Assembly (NCBI GenBank): GCA_913049685.1
Contig: CAJWZD010000007.1
Span: 1 to 64,000 of the forward strand
Reading direction: 5' to 3'
DNA: 64,000 nt
DNA from: an uncultured Fidelibacterota bacterium
GTDB lineage: Bacteria > Fidelibacterota > Marinisomatia > Marinisomatales > TCS55
Shown here: positions 1 through 9,394 of the stretch, piece after piece
How the letters are laid out: each line of letters opens with the position of its first letter
How positions within the stretch are numbered: position 1 is the stretch's first letter
Made by a program: the position numbers and the translations under genes
Notes under the pieces: generated by a model
What the model was told of the DNA's origin: nothing
What the model saw: only the letters and a program-made list of their open reading frames with translations
The model's database searches: none

Positions 1-640
1 TTTCTCCAAAAAATATTAAATACCTAAGGTCATAGAGAAGCATGTTAAAAGGATTATTAAAAAATATCATATTCATCATTTGAGAATAAATTTGCTGCTC
101 AAATAAAATATTTGAACTAACAAATAATAGCTGAAGAAAAACAAAAGATAAAAAGAGGAATGTAAAACCTCTTTGCACATAAATAGATAACGTAATGATG
201 CAGTTTCCAAATAGACCTAGATAAAAGATTAAATAAAATAAAATAGATAAAAATTCTGAAAAAGAAAAAGGGTCAGGCATAAAAATGAGTAAGGTCAAAG
301 TTGAAATAATACTATAAAAAAGACACTCGATAAGTGAACTTAATAATATCGCTAAAATGATTTTGAATTTACTATTGGGTGAAATTGATAATAATTTTAA
401 AAATTGGAGATTGCTTTGCGGGTTAAATAGATCTCTGTAGAGTATTGCAAGCATTGTTAAAGATCCAAAGCTGAAAATAACCCCAGGAAGAAGCCAGGAT
501 TCTATTGGGATACCATTAGGTGATGAAGAATATATATTATTTATAACCGAAGATAAAAAAACATGAAATGCTATAGGTGTGAGAATAATTATTGGTGCAG
601 TAATTACCAATCGATTCCTCAAAAGCCAAAATCTTCTCAT
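1..640 (-). CDS. ABC-2-type transporter permease (3' end cut off by the window edge)
   Basis: Manual translation of the minus strand from ATG at 640: MRRFWLLRNRLVITAPIIILTPIAFHVFLSS...GIPIESWLLPGVIFSFGSLTMLAILYRDLFNP..., open to the window edge; hydrophobic segments; directly downstream of an ABC ATPase. Not in the ORF track. Confidence 0.75.
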   Translation of the reverse strand, partial: MRRFWLLRNRLVITAPIIILTPIAFHVFLSSVINNIYSSSPNGIPIESWLLPGVIFSFGSLTMLAILYRDLFNPQSNLQFLKLLSISPNSKFKIILAILLSSLIECLFYSIISTLTLLIFMPDPFSFSEFLSILFYLIFYLGLFGNCIITLSIYVQRGFTFLFLSFVFLQLLFVSSNILFEQQIYSQMMNMIFFNNPFNMLLYDLRYLIFFGE

Positions 641-654
641 TATAAGCGCCTTAA

Positions 655-1581
655 TCAATGTATACCATCCTTTGCATACTTGGCATCCATTAGATCTTGC
701 AAGCCAAGCTTCTTAATCCTTAGATCTTTCATTATTGAAGAAGAAGCGATATTGAGTACTTCAAAAAACACATTTCTCTCTCTTCCATAAAAATGTATAC
801 TATGACCTACTCTTGAGGGATTCTTTACATGCGGAATTTTTGAAAGCTTGTCAAATAAATCATCATCTAACTCATCAAACTCAATCTGAAATTGATGAAA
901 TTCAAAAGTACTTCCAAGCAATCGATCAAGGCTTCCATCTAGTGCAATACGACCATTTTCTAAAACCAAAATTCTATCGTGAGCACTCTCAACTTCTTGA
1001 AGAGATTGACTCACATATAAAATTGTTTTTTCACCTTTCAATCGTAATAATAAATCCCAAGTATGCCTGTAAGATTCAGCATCCATAAAAGCAGTTGGAT
1101 CATCTAAAATCAAAATTTCGGGATCATGTACTAAAGCTCTAACTATCATACCCATTCGAATAATTCCTGGAGAAATATACTTAACCATTTTCCCTAGATA
1201 TGGAACAATATGCAAATCGCGAGAAAATTGCACCATTCTAGTATTTATAGTTTCAAGGCTAACAGAGTGAAGAAGTCCAAAGAATCTTATATTCTGCTCT
1301 AATGTCAACCACGGGTCAAGGTCGAGCTCATGGGGCATATAACCAATTTTAGATGTTACATCTGAGCGACGTTTTTTAGAGTCTACACCATGAATGAAAA
1401 CTTGACCATATTCTTGATACTCAGAAGATGAAATAACTTTTAAGAGAAGAGATTTTCCAGCTTCATTATCGCCAATAATTGCAACTAAAGAACCTCTTTC
1501 AATGCCAAAATTTAACCCGGCGAGTATCGTTTTGTCGTTTATTAATTTTCCAACTTTTTTTAATGTAATACTTGCTTCCAT
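655..1581 (-). CDS. ABC transporter ATP-binding protein with degenerate catalytic motifs
   Basis: Walker A GDNEAGKS and Walker B-like ILILDDPT. The ATG at 1581 (MEASITLKKVGK) overlaps the polA stop as TAATG, more likely than the 1599 start in the track. Confidence 0.85.
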   Translation of the reverse strand: MEASITLKKVGKLINDKTILAGLNFGIERGSLVAIIGDNEAGKSLLLKVISSSEYQEYGQVFIHGVDSKKRRSDVTSKIGYMPHELDLDPWLTLEQNIRFFGLLHSVSLETINTRMVQFSRDLHIVPYLGKMVKYISPGIIRMGMIVRALVHDPEILILDDPTAFMDAESYRHTWDLLLRLKGEKTILYVSQSLQEVESAHDRILVLENGRIALDGSLDRLLGSTFEFHQFQIEFDELDDDLFDKLSKIPHVKNPSRVGHSIHFYGRERNVFFEVLNIASSSIMKDLRIKKLGLQDLMDAKYAKDGIH

Positions 1582-4298
1582 TAATGAGCCTCGTACCAAG
1601 ATTGACCATAGCCGCTATCTACTTCGATTGGGACCGATAAAGGGAGTGCTTTTATCATTTTATCTATCACCATCTCTTCTAAGTCTTTTAACTCATTTTT
1701 TGGAGCTTCAAAAACCAATTCATCATGAATTTGTAAAATCAACTTGGTTTCCATATTGTTTTCATTCATGTAATTTGAAACAGAAGTCATAGCTATTTTA
1801 ATCATTTCTGCACTAGTTCCCTGTATTGGCATATTTATTGCCATTCTTTTAGCGGCCTCGCGATGTAAATGATTACTGCTATCTATATCCCAAACGGGGC
1901 GCTTTCTCCCAAGAAGTGTTTGAACAAAACGGTTTTTCTTTGCATTCTCCATAGTATCTTCAACATACTTTTGAATTCCAGAATAAGTAGCAAAATATTT
2001 TTCAATTAACTTCTTTGCTTCTTTTTGAGGAATCCCTAACTCTTGACTCATTCTAAAAGGTCCCGCACCGTACAAGAGTCCAAAATTAACAATTTTTGCT
2101 GTCCTTCTCATGTGCGGCTTAACATCATCTATTGAAACATTATAAACATCAGCAGCAGTTCTAGAATGAATATCTTCCCCGTTGTTAAAAGCGTCAACAA
2201 GAGACTTATCCTGACTGAGATGTGCCATGATCCTTAATTCTATTTGCGAATAATCAGCAGAAAATATTACCCAGTCTTCCGTGCTTGATTTAAATGCTTT
2301 TCGGATTTTGCGACCCTCTTCTGTTTTGATTGGAATATTTTGAAAATTCGGATTACTAGAAGACAATCTGCCAGTTGCAGTAATTGTTTGGTTAAATGTT
2401 GAATGTATTCTACCGGTTGATGGTATCTTCAACTCTGGTAGGGCATCAATGTAAGTATTTTTTAATTTATTTAATTTTCTATAATCTAATATCAGTCCAG
2501 GGAGAACATGCTGTCCTTTCAATCTTTCAAGAACATCTTCAGCTGTAGACTTTTTTTTGATTTCAGGCAAACCTATTACTTCAAAAAGTATCTTTGCTAA
2601 TTGCTGCGTTGAATTAATATTAAACTCAAAACCAGATTCTTTGTAAATCTGCTTAATTAGTTTATCGAGTTTTGTGCCAATCTTTTCTGACATGGATTTT
2701 AGTAAATCAGAGTCAATATAAATGCCATTGTGCTCCATTTCAATCAACACTGACAATAATGGAATTTCAACTTCATTAAAAAACTTTGATAGATTTTCTT
2801 CTTTCAATTTCTTTTCAAAAATAAGGGTTAACTGCAAGGCAATATCGGCATCTTCAGAAGCATAAAAAGATATTTTATCAACATCAACTTCAGCCATTGA
2901 TATCTGATCTTTCCCTTTTCCAATTAAATCCTGAATAGGAATCATTTGGTAATTCAAATAATCTAAACTCAGCGTTTCTAGCTTAAGGCTTCTTGACTCA
3001 GGTTTAAGTAGGTGCGCCGCAATCATAGTATCAAATAAAATACCTTCTACTTTCAAACCATGTCTCATTAATATCAGTGAATCAAATTTTACATTTTGAC
3101 CGGTTTTTGGAATTGAAATATTTTCCATTACAGGTCGCATCATCTCGATCACTTTTCCAGCGTAATCATCAAATAAAGAGTCTTTTTTTTCTGGCCAATG
3201 TATTGGGATATAAACTCCTGAATTTTCCTTATTAGAAAAAGAAAATCCAACAATGTCACAATTCATTGGCTGTACTGAAGTAGTTTCAATATCAAATGAA
3301 AGCCATTGATTTTCCTTGATTGAGCTAAAAAAGTTCTGTATCTCGTCAGCTTTAAAGAGCGTTTTATATTCTTTCTTTGGAACGTCTTTATTTTTTTGAA
3401 TAGCTCCCTCTGCTCCAAGAATCTGTTTTTGCAATGTTTCAAATTCAAGCTCTTGAAATATATCAACCAAAGAATCCTTATCAATGTCATTTGTCTTCAA
3501 GGTTGAAAAATCAATATCAAGGTTCATCTTGGTATCAATTGTTACCAATTCCTTGCTTAGCAGGGCTTCGCTTTTCGCATTTTGCAACCCTTCCCTCGCT
3601 CTTTTATTCTTCACTTCATCAGCATGATCTAATGATGCTTCAAGCGAGCCGTATTCATTAATGAGTTTAACTGCAGTTTTTTCACCTACACCTGGAACTC
3701 CTGGGACATTATCCGATGAATCGCCCATCAAACCGAGAAGGTCAATAATTTTTTCTGGTGGTACTCCCCATTTATCAACAACGCCATTTCGATCATAAAT
3801 TTTAATATCAGCTTGCCTTCCAGATGGTGCATATAAGAATATTTTTTCATTAACCAGCTGCATAAAATCTTTATCTCCACTTACAATATAAACATCTAAT
3901 TCTTCTTTTGCTGCCATGGTAGCAAGTGTTCCAATAATATCATCTGCTTCAAAACCAGGTCGCTCAAGCGTTGGTATGCCCATAGATTCTAAAATCTTCC
4001 ACAAATAAGGGAGTTGCGCAACCATTTCTTCTGGCATCTTTTCTCGGGTGGCTTTGTATTCAGGATATTTTTCATGTCTGAAAGTTTTTTTTGATGAGTC
4101 AAATGCTGCCACCATCAAATCTGGTTTATCTTTATTAATTAACTTCATTATTTGGTTTATAAAACCAAATAATGCGGAAGTATGCATGCCCTTACTATTT
4201 ATTAAAGGATTTCTAATTAAAGCAAAATGCGATCTGTAGAGCATGGCATAGCCATCAATTAAGTACAATCTTTTGTTTTTCGTTTTATTTGCTGGCAT
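1581..4298 (-). CDS. polA: DNA polymerase I
   Basis: 905 aa with 5'-3' exonuclease N-terminus (LYLIDGYAMLYRSHFA), 3'-5' exonuclease motif (SFDIETTS) and polymerase motifs (FSADYSQIELRIMAHLS, RRTAKIVNFGLLYGAG, LQIHDELVFE). Confidence 0.98.
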   Translation of the reverse strand: MPANKTKNKRLYLIDGYAMLYRSHFALIRNPLINSKGMHTSALFGFINQIMKLINKDKPDLMVAAFDSSKKTFRHEKYPEYKATREKMPEEMVAQLPYLWKILESMGIPTLERPGFEADDIIGTLATMAAKEELDVYIVSGDKDFMQLVNEKIFLYAPSGRQADIKIYDRNGVVDKWGVPPEKIIDLLGLMGDSSDNVPGVPGVGEKTAVKLINEYGSLEASLDHADEVKNKRAREGLQNAKSEALLSKELVTIDTKMNLDIDFSTLKTNDIDKDSLVDIFQELEFETLQKQILGAEGAIQKNKDVPKKEYKTLFKADEIQNFFSSIKENQWLSFDIETTSVQPMNCDIVGFSFSNKENSGVYIPIHWPEKKDSLFDDYAGKVIEMMRPVMENISIPKTGQNVKFDSLILMRHGLKVEGILFDTMIAAHLLKPESRSLKLETLSLDYLNYQMIPIQDLIGKGKDQISMAEVDVDKISFYASEDADIALQLTLIFEKKLKEENLSKFFNEVEIPLLSVLIEMEHNGIYIDSDLLKSMSEKIGTKLDKLIKQIYKESGFEFNINSTQQLAKILFEVIGLPEIKKKSTAEDVLERLKGQHVLPGLILDYRKLNKLKNTYIDALPELKIPSTGRIHSTFNQTITATGRLSSSNPNFQNIPIKTEEGRKIRKAFKSSTEDWVIFSADYSQIELRIMAHLSQDKSLVDAFNNGEDIHSRTAADVYNVSIDDVKPHMRRTAKIVNFGLLYGAGPFRMSQELGIPQKEAKKLIEKYFATYSGIQKYVEDTMENAKKNRFVQTLLGRKRPVWDIDSSNHLHREAAKRMAINMPIQGTSAEMIKIAMTSVSNYMNENNMETKLILQIHDELVFEAPKNELKDLEEMVIDKMIKALPLSVPIEVDSGYGQSWYEAH

Positions 4299-4352
4299 AA
4301 CGCTATAAAGTTAAATGAAATTAGTAATTATATATCGGTAAAAAATTTATAA

Positions 4353-4784
4353 ATGAAGATAAAAATCATATCTGTTGGAAAAATTAAAGACAAAGGGATT
4401 TTTCAACTATGCTCAAAATATAAGGATAGAATCAAACGCTTTACAAAGCTTGAAGAAGTGGTGCTAAAAAGCGGATCAAATTATTCTGAAAATGAAAAAA
4501 TAGTAAATCACTTAAAGCATAGTAAAGGACTTCATTTTGCACTAAGTGAAGATGGAAACAGTTTTAATTCAAATGATTTTGCAAATAAGCTTTCAAGTAT
4601 TTTTGGACAATTATCTTTTGTAATTGGAGGGGCTGAAGGACTAAACGAAGAGGCAAAAGCAAACTGTGATGAAATTATTTCGTTATCATCAATGACGTTT
4701 ACCCATGAGATGGCACAATTGTTTTTATTAGAACAGGTCTATAGAGCATTTACAATTAAACAAAATATAAAATATCACAAATAA
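4353..4784 (+). CDS. rlmH: 23S rRNA (pseudouridine1915-N3)-methyltransferase RlmH
   Basis: MKIKIISVGKIKDKG...FVIGGAEGLNEEAK...SSMTFTHEMAQLFLLEQVYRAFTI: SPOUT-family RlmH signature. Confidence 0.95.
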   Translation: MKIKIISVGKIKDKGIFQLCSKYKDRIKRFTKLEEVVLKSGSNYSENEKIVNHLKHSKGLHFALSEDGNSFNSNDFANKLSSIFGQLSFVIGGAEGLNEEAKANCDEIISLSSMTFTHEMAQLFLLEQVYRAFTIKQNIKYHK

Positions 4785-4786
4785 CT

Positions 4787-7099
4787 TTACAATTTAACGG
4801 ATACATTTATAAATGTATTTCGTTCCGCTCCTGGCCAATAAAACGCATTATAACCATTATAATCATAACTGTATCCATATGTGGAATATAGCTTATTCAA
4901 TGCATTGTTAATTTTTAATGATACGTTGACCATTTTCCAAGAAGCATGAACACCTAAATTTAATACGACAAAACTATTTATATATCCGTCTTCAGAATTT
5001 ATGTTGTCGATATACATGCCACCTATTTTTCGATAGTGTGCAAATAATTGCAAATTATCTGAAAAATTGCGGCTTAAAGATATATTCATCATGCTAGATG
5101 GGGTATTAGGTAAAAAATTACCGTTGTTGAAAACGTTCATTTGAAGAGCACCATTAATTCCAAGTGTTGTATTGCTATCAATAAATATTTTTGATTCATA
5201 TTCAAAGCCACTATGAGTTGTCGAATCAGCAGAGTAATAAGAATATTCACCCTCTTGTGAAAGGTTGATATTTTTTAACTGTTCATTAAGGTAGAGCATC
5301 CTGTAGCCATTTATTTTCGCATAACCATTGTTAAAAGTAAAATTCATTCCTAATTCCAGATCGGTAATTACTTCATTGGCAGCCATTACTGGTTTGCTAA
5401 ACATATCGTCTGCTGCAATTATTTGATTATCTGCAGGTTCTTTTTGCGCTTTACCAGTATTAACAAACCAGCTAAGGGAATCACTTAGTTCCCATACGAG
5501 ACCAATTCGAGGGTTTAAAAAATTCCAATTTGCACTTAATTCATGTCCTGCTGCATGGCCAATCTTTTTTTGATTGAGATCCCAGTTAATATTTTGATTC
5601 TGCAGATCAATCGAAACTGCAAATGGTTGTTTTACTGGGGCCCAAATTAACCTTGTAAATGCCGTAAGAATATTTTTCTTTCCCAGGTACTGATAATACC
5701 GATGCCACTCACCAGCAAAACGTGCATTCAATGAAGGGTCTGAAAACTGAGAAGCTTCACCAAAATGATCACCGGCATAAAATCGCACCTCTCCTCCAAT
5801 GTCAAGGCGATAATTGTTATCGGAGATAGTAATCATTGGAACTAAGCCATAATAACTGTTATCAATCCATTTTCTTCTTAATAAATCAGTATTTGCAGAT
5901 TGCTCACTTTCATCACTCATGACATTATTTATGTCAAGGTTGTAAGAATAAAAATCTTGATCTGCCTTAAAAACTTCGTAGTAGCCGCGACCAGTAACAA
6001 GGTACGATATATTCCTAAATGAAATGTTATTGGTTATTTTAGCTGAAGAGTTCAGTGAAAAAATTTTCTGTAAAAAATCGTCAGTATAGGCTTTATAGCT
6101 ATCTCTTCGTTTTGTACGATCTTCAATGTCTGATTGCTTCTCTCCGTTAAGAAAACCGGCAATACCATCCCAGGAAAGCTGGGTATTTTCGTAACCAATT
6201 AATACTCTAAATTGATTTTTTATAACTGACCCTCTATGCTCAAGACCAAAGAATATTCCTCTTTGCTTAGATCCGTGAAATTTTCTGTAACTATCTGAGT
6301 TAATAGATGAGGCTCTTAAAACTAAACTGGTGTTTTTTCCCAAATCTTTTCCAGATTCATATTTTATACGCGCTTTTGAAGTATTGTAACTCCCCAATCC
6401 TTGTGAAAATTCAATATTTCTTTTATCGCTTTGAATTTGAGTTCTAACATTTATAGAGCCACCAAACGATGAGGAGCCATACAGGTTAGTGCCAATACCC
6501 CTTTGGATTTGAATATCCTTAGTATCAGCTAAAAGATCTCCATGATCGACCCAATAAACTTGATGACTTTCATTGTCATTCAATGGAACTCCATCTAACA
6601 ATACTGCGATGCGACTTTGGTCAAACCCACGAATTGATGCGTAGGAATACCCTGTACCATTACCACTTTCACTGTAAGACCAAACTCCTGGCTCAGACGC
6701 TAAAACCATCGGTATATCTTGGGCTGTATATTTCATGCTTATTTCATCCATTGTCAAGGTGGAGAAGGATACTGGTGTGAGGCCTGAAATAGCTCTGTAT
6801 GCACTTACATCTATAGAATTACCAATCAAGGATACGGGTTGAAGAAAAATATTCATATTTTCACTAATTTTAAGCTTTAAGGACTGATATCCGATGTGCG
6901 AGAAAGTAATCGAATCGTTTTTTTCAGCATATAGAGAAAATTTTCCATCTTTATCTGATGCGGTACCTCTTTCAGCTGCAATAATATTGACATCTGATAT
7001 AGGTAGTTTCGTTTGATTATCTAAAATTAACCCACTAATCTGAAAAGATTGAGCTGGTAAAAAAGTAAAATAAAAAAGAAAAGTAAATAACTTATACAT
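4787..7099 (-). CDS. TonB-dependent outer-membrane receptor, candidate thiamin/thiamin-precursor transporter
   Basis: Signal peptide, carboxypeptidase-regulatory-like N-terminus (SGLILDNQTKLPISDVNIIAAERGTASDKDGKFSL), plug domain (YASIRGFDQSRIAVLLDGVPLND...GSSSFGGSINVRT), beta-barrel C-terminus; preceded by a TPP riboswitch. Confidence 0.93.
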   Translation of the reverse strand: MYKLFTFLFYFTFLPAQSFQISGLILDNQTKLPISDVNIIAAERGTASDKDGKFSLYAEKNDSITFSHIGYQSLKLKISENMNIFLQPVSLIGNSIDVSAYRAISGLTPVSFSTLTMDEISMKYTAQDIPMVLASEPGVWSYSESGNGTGYSYASIRGFDQSRIAVLLDGVPLNDNESHQVYWVDHGDLLADTKDIQIQRGIGTNLYGSSSFGGSINVRTQIQSDKRNIEFSQGLGSYNTSKARIKYESGKDLGKNTSLVLRASSINSDSYRKFHGSKQRGIFFGLEHRGSVIKNQFRVLIGYENTQLSWDGIAGFLNGEKQSDIEDRTKRRDSYKAYTDDFLQKIFSLNSSAKITNNISFRNISYLVTGRGYYEVFKADQDFYSYNLDINNVMSDESEQSANTDLLRRKWIDNSYYGLVPMITISDNNYRLDIGGEVRFYAGDHFGEASQFSDPSLNARFAGEWHRYYQYLGKKNILTAFTRLIWAPVKQPFAVSIDLQNQNINWDLNQKKIGHAAGHELSANWNFLNPRIGLVWELSDSLSWFVNTGKAQKEPADNQIIAADDMFSKPVMAANEVITDLELGMNFTFNNGYAKINGYRMLYLNEQLKNINLSQEGEYSYYSADSTTHSGFEYESKIFIDSNTTLGINGALQMNVFNNGNFLPNTPSSMMNISLSRNFSDNLQLFAHYRKIGGMYIDNINSEDGYINSFVVLNLGVHASWKMVNVSLKINNALNKLYSTYGYSYDYNGYNAFYWPGAERNTFINVSVKL

Positions 7100-7101
7100 A
7101 G

Positions 7102-7200
7102 TTTTGATTCCTACGCTGGCATTACCCAGATCAGGTATTCGGGTTTAATCTCAGCCGTTACAACCTGGTTATATAACAGCACCCCAGGACTACAAAATTA
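7102..7200 (-). promoter_or_regulatory. TPP riboswitch (THI element)
   Basis: Minus strand reads TCCTGGGGTGC...GGCTGAGATTAAACCCGAATACCTGATCTGGGTAATGCCAGCGTAGGAATC, containing the conserved CTGAGA, ACCTGATCTGG and TAATGCCAGCGTAGG blocks; sits right before the ATG at 7099. Confidence 0.96.
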
Positions 7201-7287
7201 AAAAATATTTTAATTTTAACAAAAAAATTTCTATTATTGTTTTATAAAAATGTATATCATATGTTTTTTTCAAATTTAAGGATCAAT

Positions 7288-9180
7288 ATGTCCAATAATC
7301 ATAATTCTGAAATCACAATTAAAGCTCTTTTTTTAGGGGTCATTCTATCAATGATTTTGGCAGGCGCAAATGCGTATCTTGGCCTTTTTGCAGGAATGAC
7401 AGTTTCTGCTTCTATTCCAGCAGCTGTTATTTCTATGGGGGTTTTGTCTTTATTTAAAAACTCTAACATTAGAGAAAATAACATTGTTCAAACAGCAGCA
7501 TCTGCAGGAGAATCTTTAGCTGCTGGCGTAATATTTACAATTCCTGGATTAGTCCTCTTGGGATACTGGGACTCATTTAACTATTTTGAGGTTGCTAAAA
7601 TTGCTGCCATCGGTGGTGTTATTGGCGTATTGTTCACTGTGCCGCTGAGACGAGCTCTTATCATCAATGCGAAGCTTAAATATCCCGAAGGTCTTGCGAC
7701 AGCTGAAGTGCTTCAAGCTGGTGATGAAGCAAAAAAAGGGAAAAAAGATGATGGCTCTGGAGGTCTTAAGATAATTGGTCTAAGTAGTTTGTTTGGTGGT
7801 GCAATGAAATTATTTCAAGGGGGATTTGGCGCATGGAGTTCAGAAATTGCTGGTGCAACTGTCGTTAATGCTTCTAGGAGCAGTAATACGCTATTTGGAT
7901 CTATATTTGGAATCGGAACAGATATCTCTCCTGCGCTTATTTCTGTAGGATACATTGTTGGAAGGAATATAGGAATTTTAGTTGTTGGTGGCGGTTTAAT
8001 TTCTTGGCTATTTGCAATTCCTATCTACTCTGCTATCGTTGGGTTTGAAGGTAATCCGCTTGATGCGGCTTGGGATATTTGGAATTCCAAAATCAGATAT
8101 CTTGGTGTAGGGGCTATGGTTGTTGGTGGCGTATGGTCTTTAGTTAAGCTATTGAAACCTCTATCAGAAGGTATCAAATCTAGTTTATCTGCTCTTAAAA
8201 ACGATTCTAGTGATAAAGATATTCCACTTGAAGAGCAGGATATGCCTATTAATTATGTAGGAATAGCCTTAGCTGCCCTCCTAGTACCGGTTTTTCTACT
8301 CTATTTAGGAATTGTTGAGTCAATACCTGTTGCTGCGTTATTAACTGTAATAATGATGGTGTTTGGCTTTCTTTTTTCAGCGGTAGCCGCATATATGGCT
8401 GGTGTAGTTGGATCATCAAATAATCCTATCTCTGGTGTTACAATCGCTACGATCCTTTTCACTTCAATTTTATTATTAGCGCTATTAGGTACTGGATCAG
8501 GGGTTGGGGCTGCAAGCGCAATAATGGTAGGAGCAGTTGTTTGCTGTGCAGCAGCAATTGGTGGTGACAATCTTCAAGACCTTAAAGCTGGACAACTTGT
8601 TGGTGCAACACCTTGGAAACAGCAAATTATGCAGATCGTTGGAACGGTTTCCTCTGCAATAGTTTTGGGATTAGTGCTTGATATACTTCATACAGCATAT
8701 ACTATTGGCTCACCAACCCTTTCTGCCCCACAAGCAACCCTTATGAAATCCGTGGCAGATGGAGTTTTTAGTGGAAATTTACCCTGGGGGTTTGTCTATG
8801 CTGGAGGTTTGATAGCTATAGTTTTAATACTTATAGACCTCAGACAAGAAAAAGTTGGATCTGATTTTCGCGTACCGGTTCTTGCTGTAGCGGTTGGGAT
8901 ATATCTTCCAATTACATTAACGGTCCCTATTTTTATTGGAGGCATGATTAATCATTTTGGTAAATTAGCCGGTGGGTCAAGTGCTTCTGAAAAAAGAGGA
9001 CTATTAATGTCATCTGGCTTTATAACCGGGGAGGCGCTAATGGGTATACTAGTGGCTGTGCCAATATTTATATCAGGTCAGAAATATTGGTGGCCGCAAC
9101 TATCCGGAATAAGTCTTTTGGGGCCAATATTATTTCTAGCAATGATTTTCTGGCTATACAAAGCAGTATCCAAAAAATAA
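7288..9180 (+). CDS. OPT-family oligopeptide transporter
   Basis: Polytopic membrane protein; ITIKALFLGVILSMILAGANAYLGLFAGMTVSASIPAAVISMG is typical of the OPT family. ATG 7288 follows AAGGA; the 7237 start in the track is less likely. Confidence 0.9.
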   Translation: MSNNHNSEITIKALFLGVILSMILAGANAYLGLFAGMTVSASIPAAVISMGVLSLFKNSNIRENNIVQTAASAGESLAAGVIFTIPGLVLLGYWDSFNYFEVAKIAAIGGVIGVLFTVPLRRALIINAKLKYPEGLATAEVLQAGDEAKKGKKDDGSGGLKIIGLSSLFGGAMKLFQGGFGAWSSEIAGATVVNASRSSNTLFGSIFGIGTDISPALISVGYIVGRNIGILVVGGGLISWLFAIPIYSAIVGFEGNPLDAAWDIWNSKIRYLGVGAMVVGGVWSLVKLLKPLSEGIKSSLSALKNDSSDKDIPLEEQDMPINYVGIALAALLVPVFLLYLGIVESIPVAALLTVIMMVFGFLFSAVAAYMAGVVGSSNNPISGVTIATILFTSILLLALLGTGSGVGAASAIMVGAVVCCAAAIGGDNLQDLKAGQLVGATPWKQQIMQIVGTVSSAIVLGLVLDILHTAYTIGSPTLSAPQATLMKSVADGVFSGNLPWGFVYAGGLIAIVLILIDLRQEKVGSDFRVPVLAVAVGIYLPITLTVPIFIGGMINHFGKLAGGSSASEKRGLLMSSGFITGEALMGILVAVPIFISGQKYWWPQLSGISLLGPILFLAMIFWLYKAVSKK

Positions 9181-9193
9181 TTAGCTAGAAAAC

Positions 9194-9394
9194 TTAATGT
9201 TTAATTTTTTTCTTGGCCTTACTGACAATTTTTTTAGTCATTCTTTTTATCGATGGAAAAACACTCCCCAAAAGCATTAGACCTGGTAGACCAAAAATCC
9301 AGCCTTGAAATATTGGTATAAGACCACCTATGACACCAACGACAAGTAAAATGACTCCTAATACCACCCTAAATATTTTTGATATTAGACTCAA
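9194..9394 (-). CDS. small membrane protein (PGPGW-like)
   Basis: 66 aa, hydrophobic with a basic C-terminus (GGLIPIFQGWIFGLPGLMLLGSVFPSIKRMTKK); overlaps the upstream CDS by 4 nt (ATGA). Confidence 0.6.
   Translation of the reverse strand: MSLISKIFRVVLGVILLVVGVIGGLIPIFQGWIFGLPGLMLLGSVFPSIKRMTKKIVSKAKKKIKH

Noticed and set aside
563-1792. Plus-strand ORFs at 563..790, 813..1088 and 1502..1792
   Set aside because: Antisense to the well-supported ABC permease, ABC ATPase and polA genes; no protein-like features.
8301-8570. Minus-strand 89-aa ORF within the OPT gene
   Set aside because: Antisense ORF from codon-biased membrane protein sequence; no ribosome site or conserved motif seen. The same reasoning applies to the other antisense ORFs in the track.
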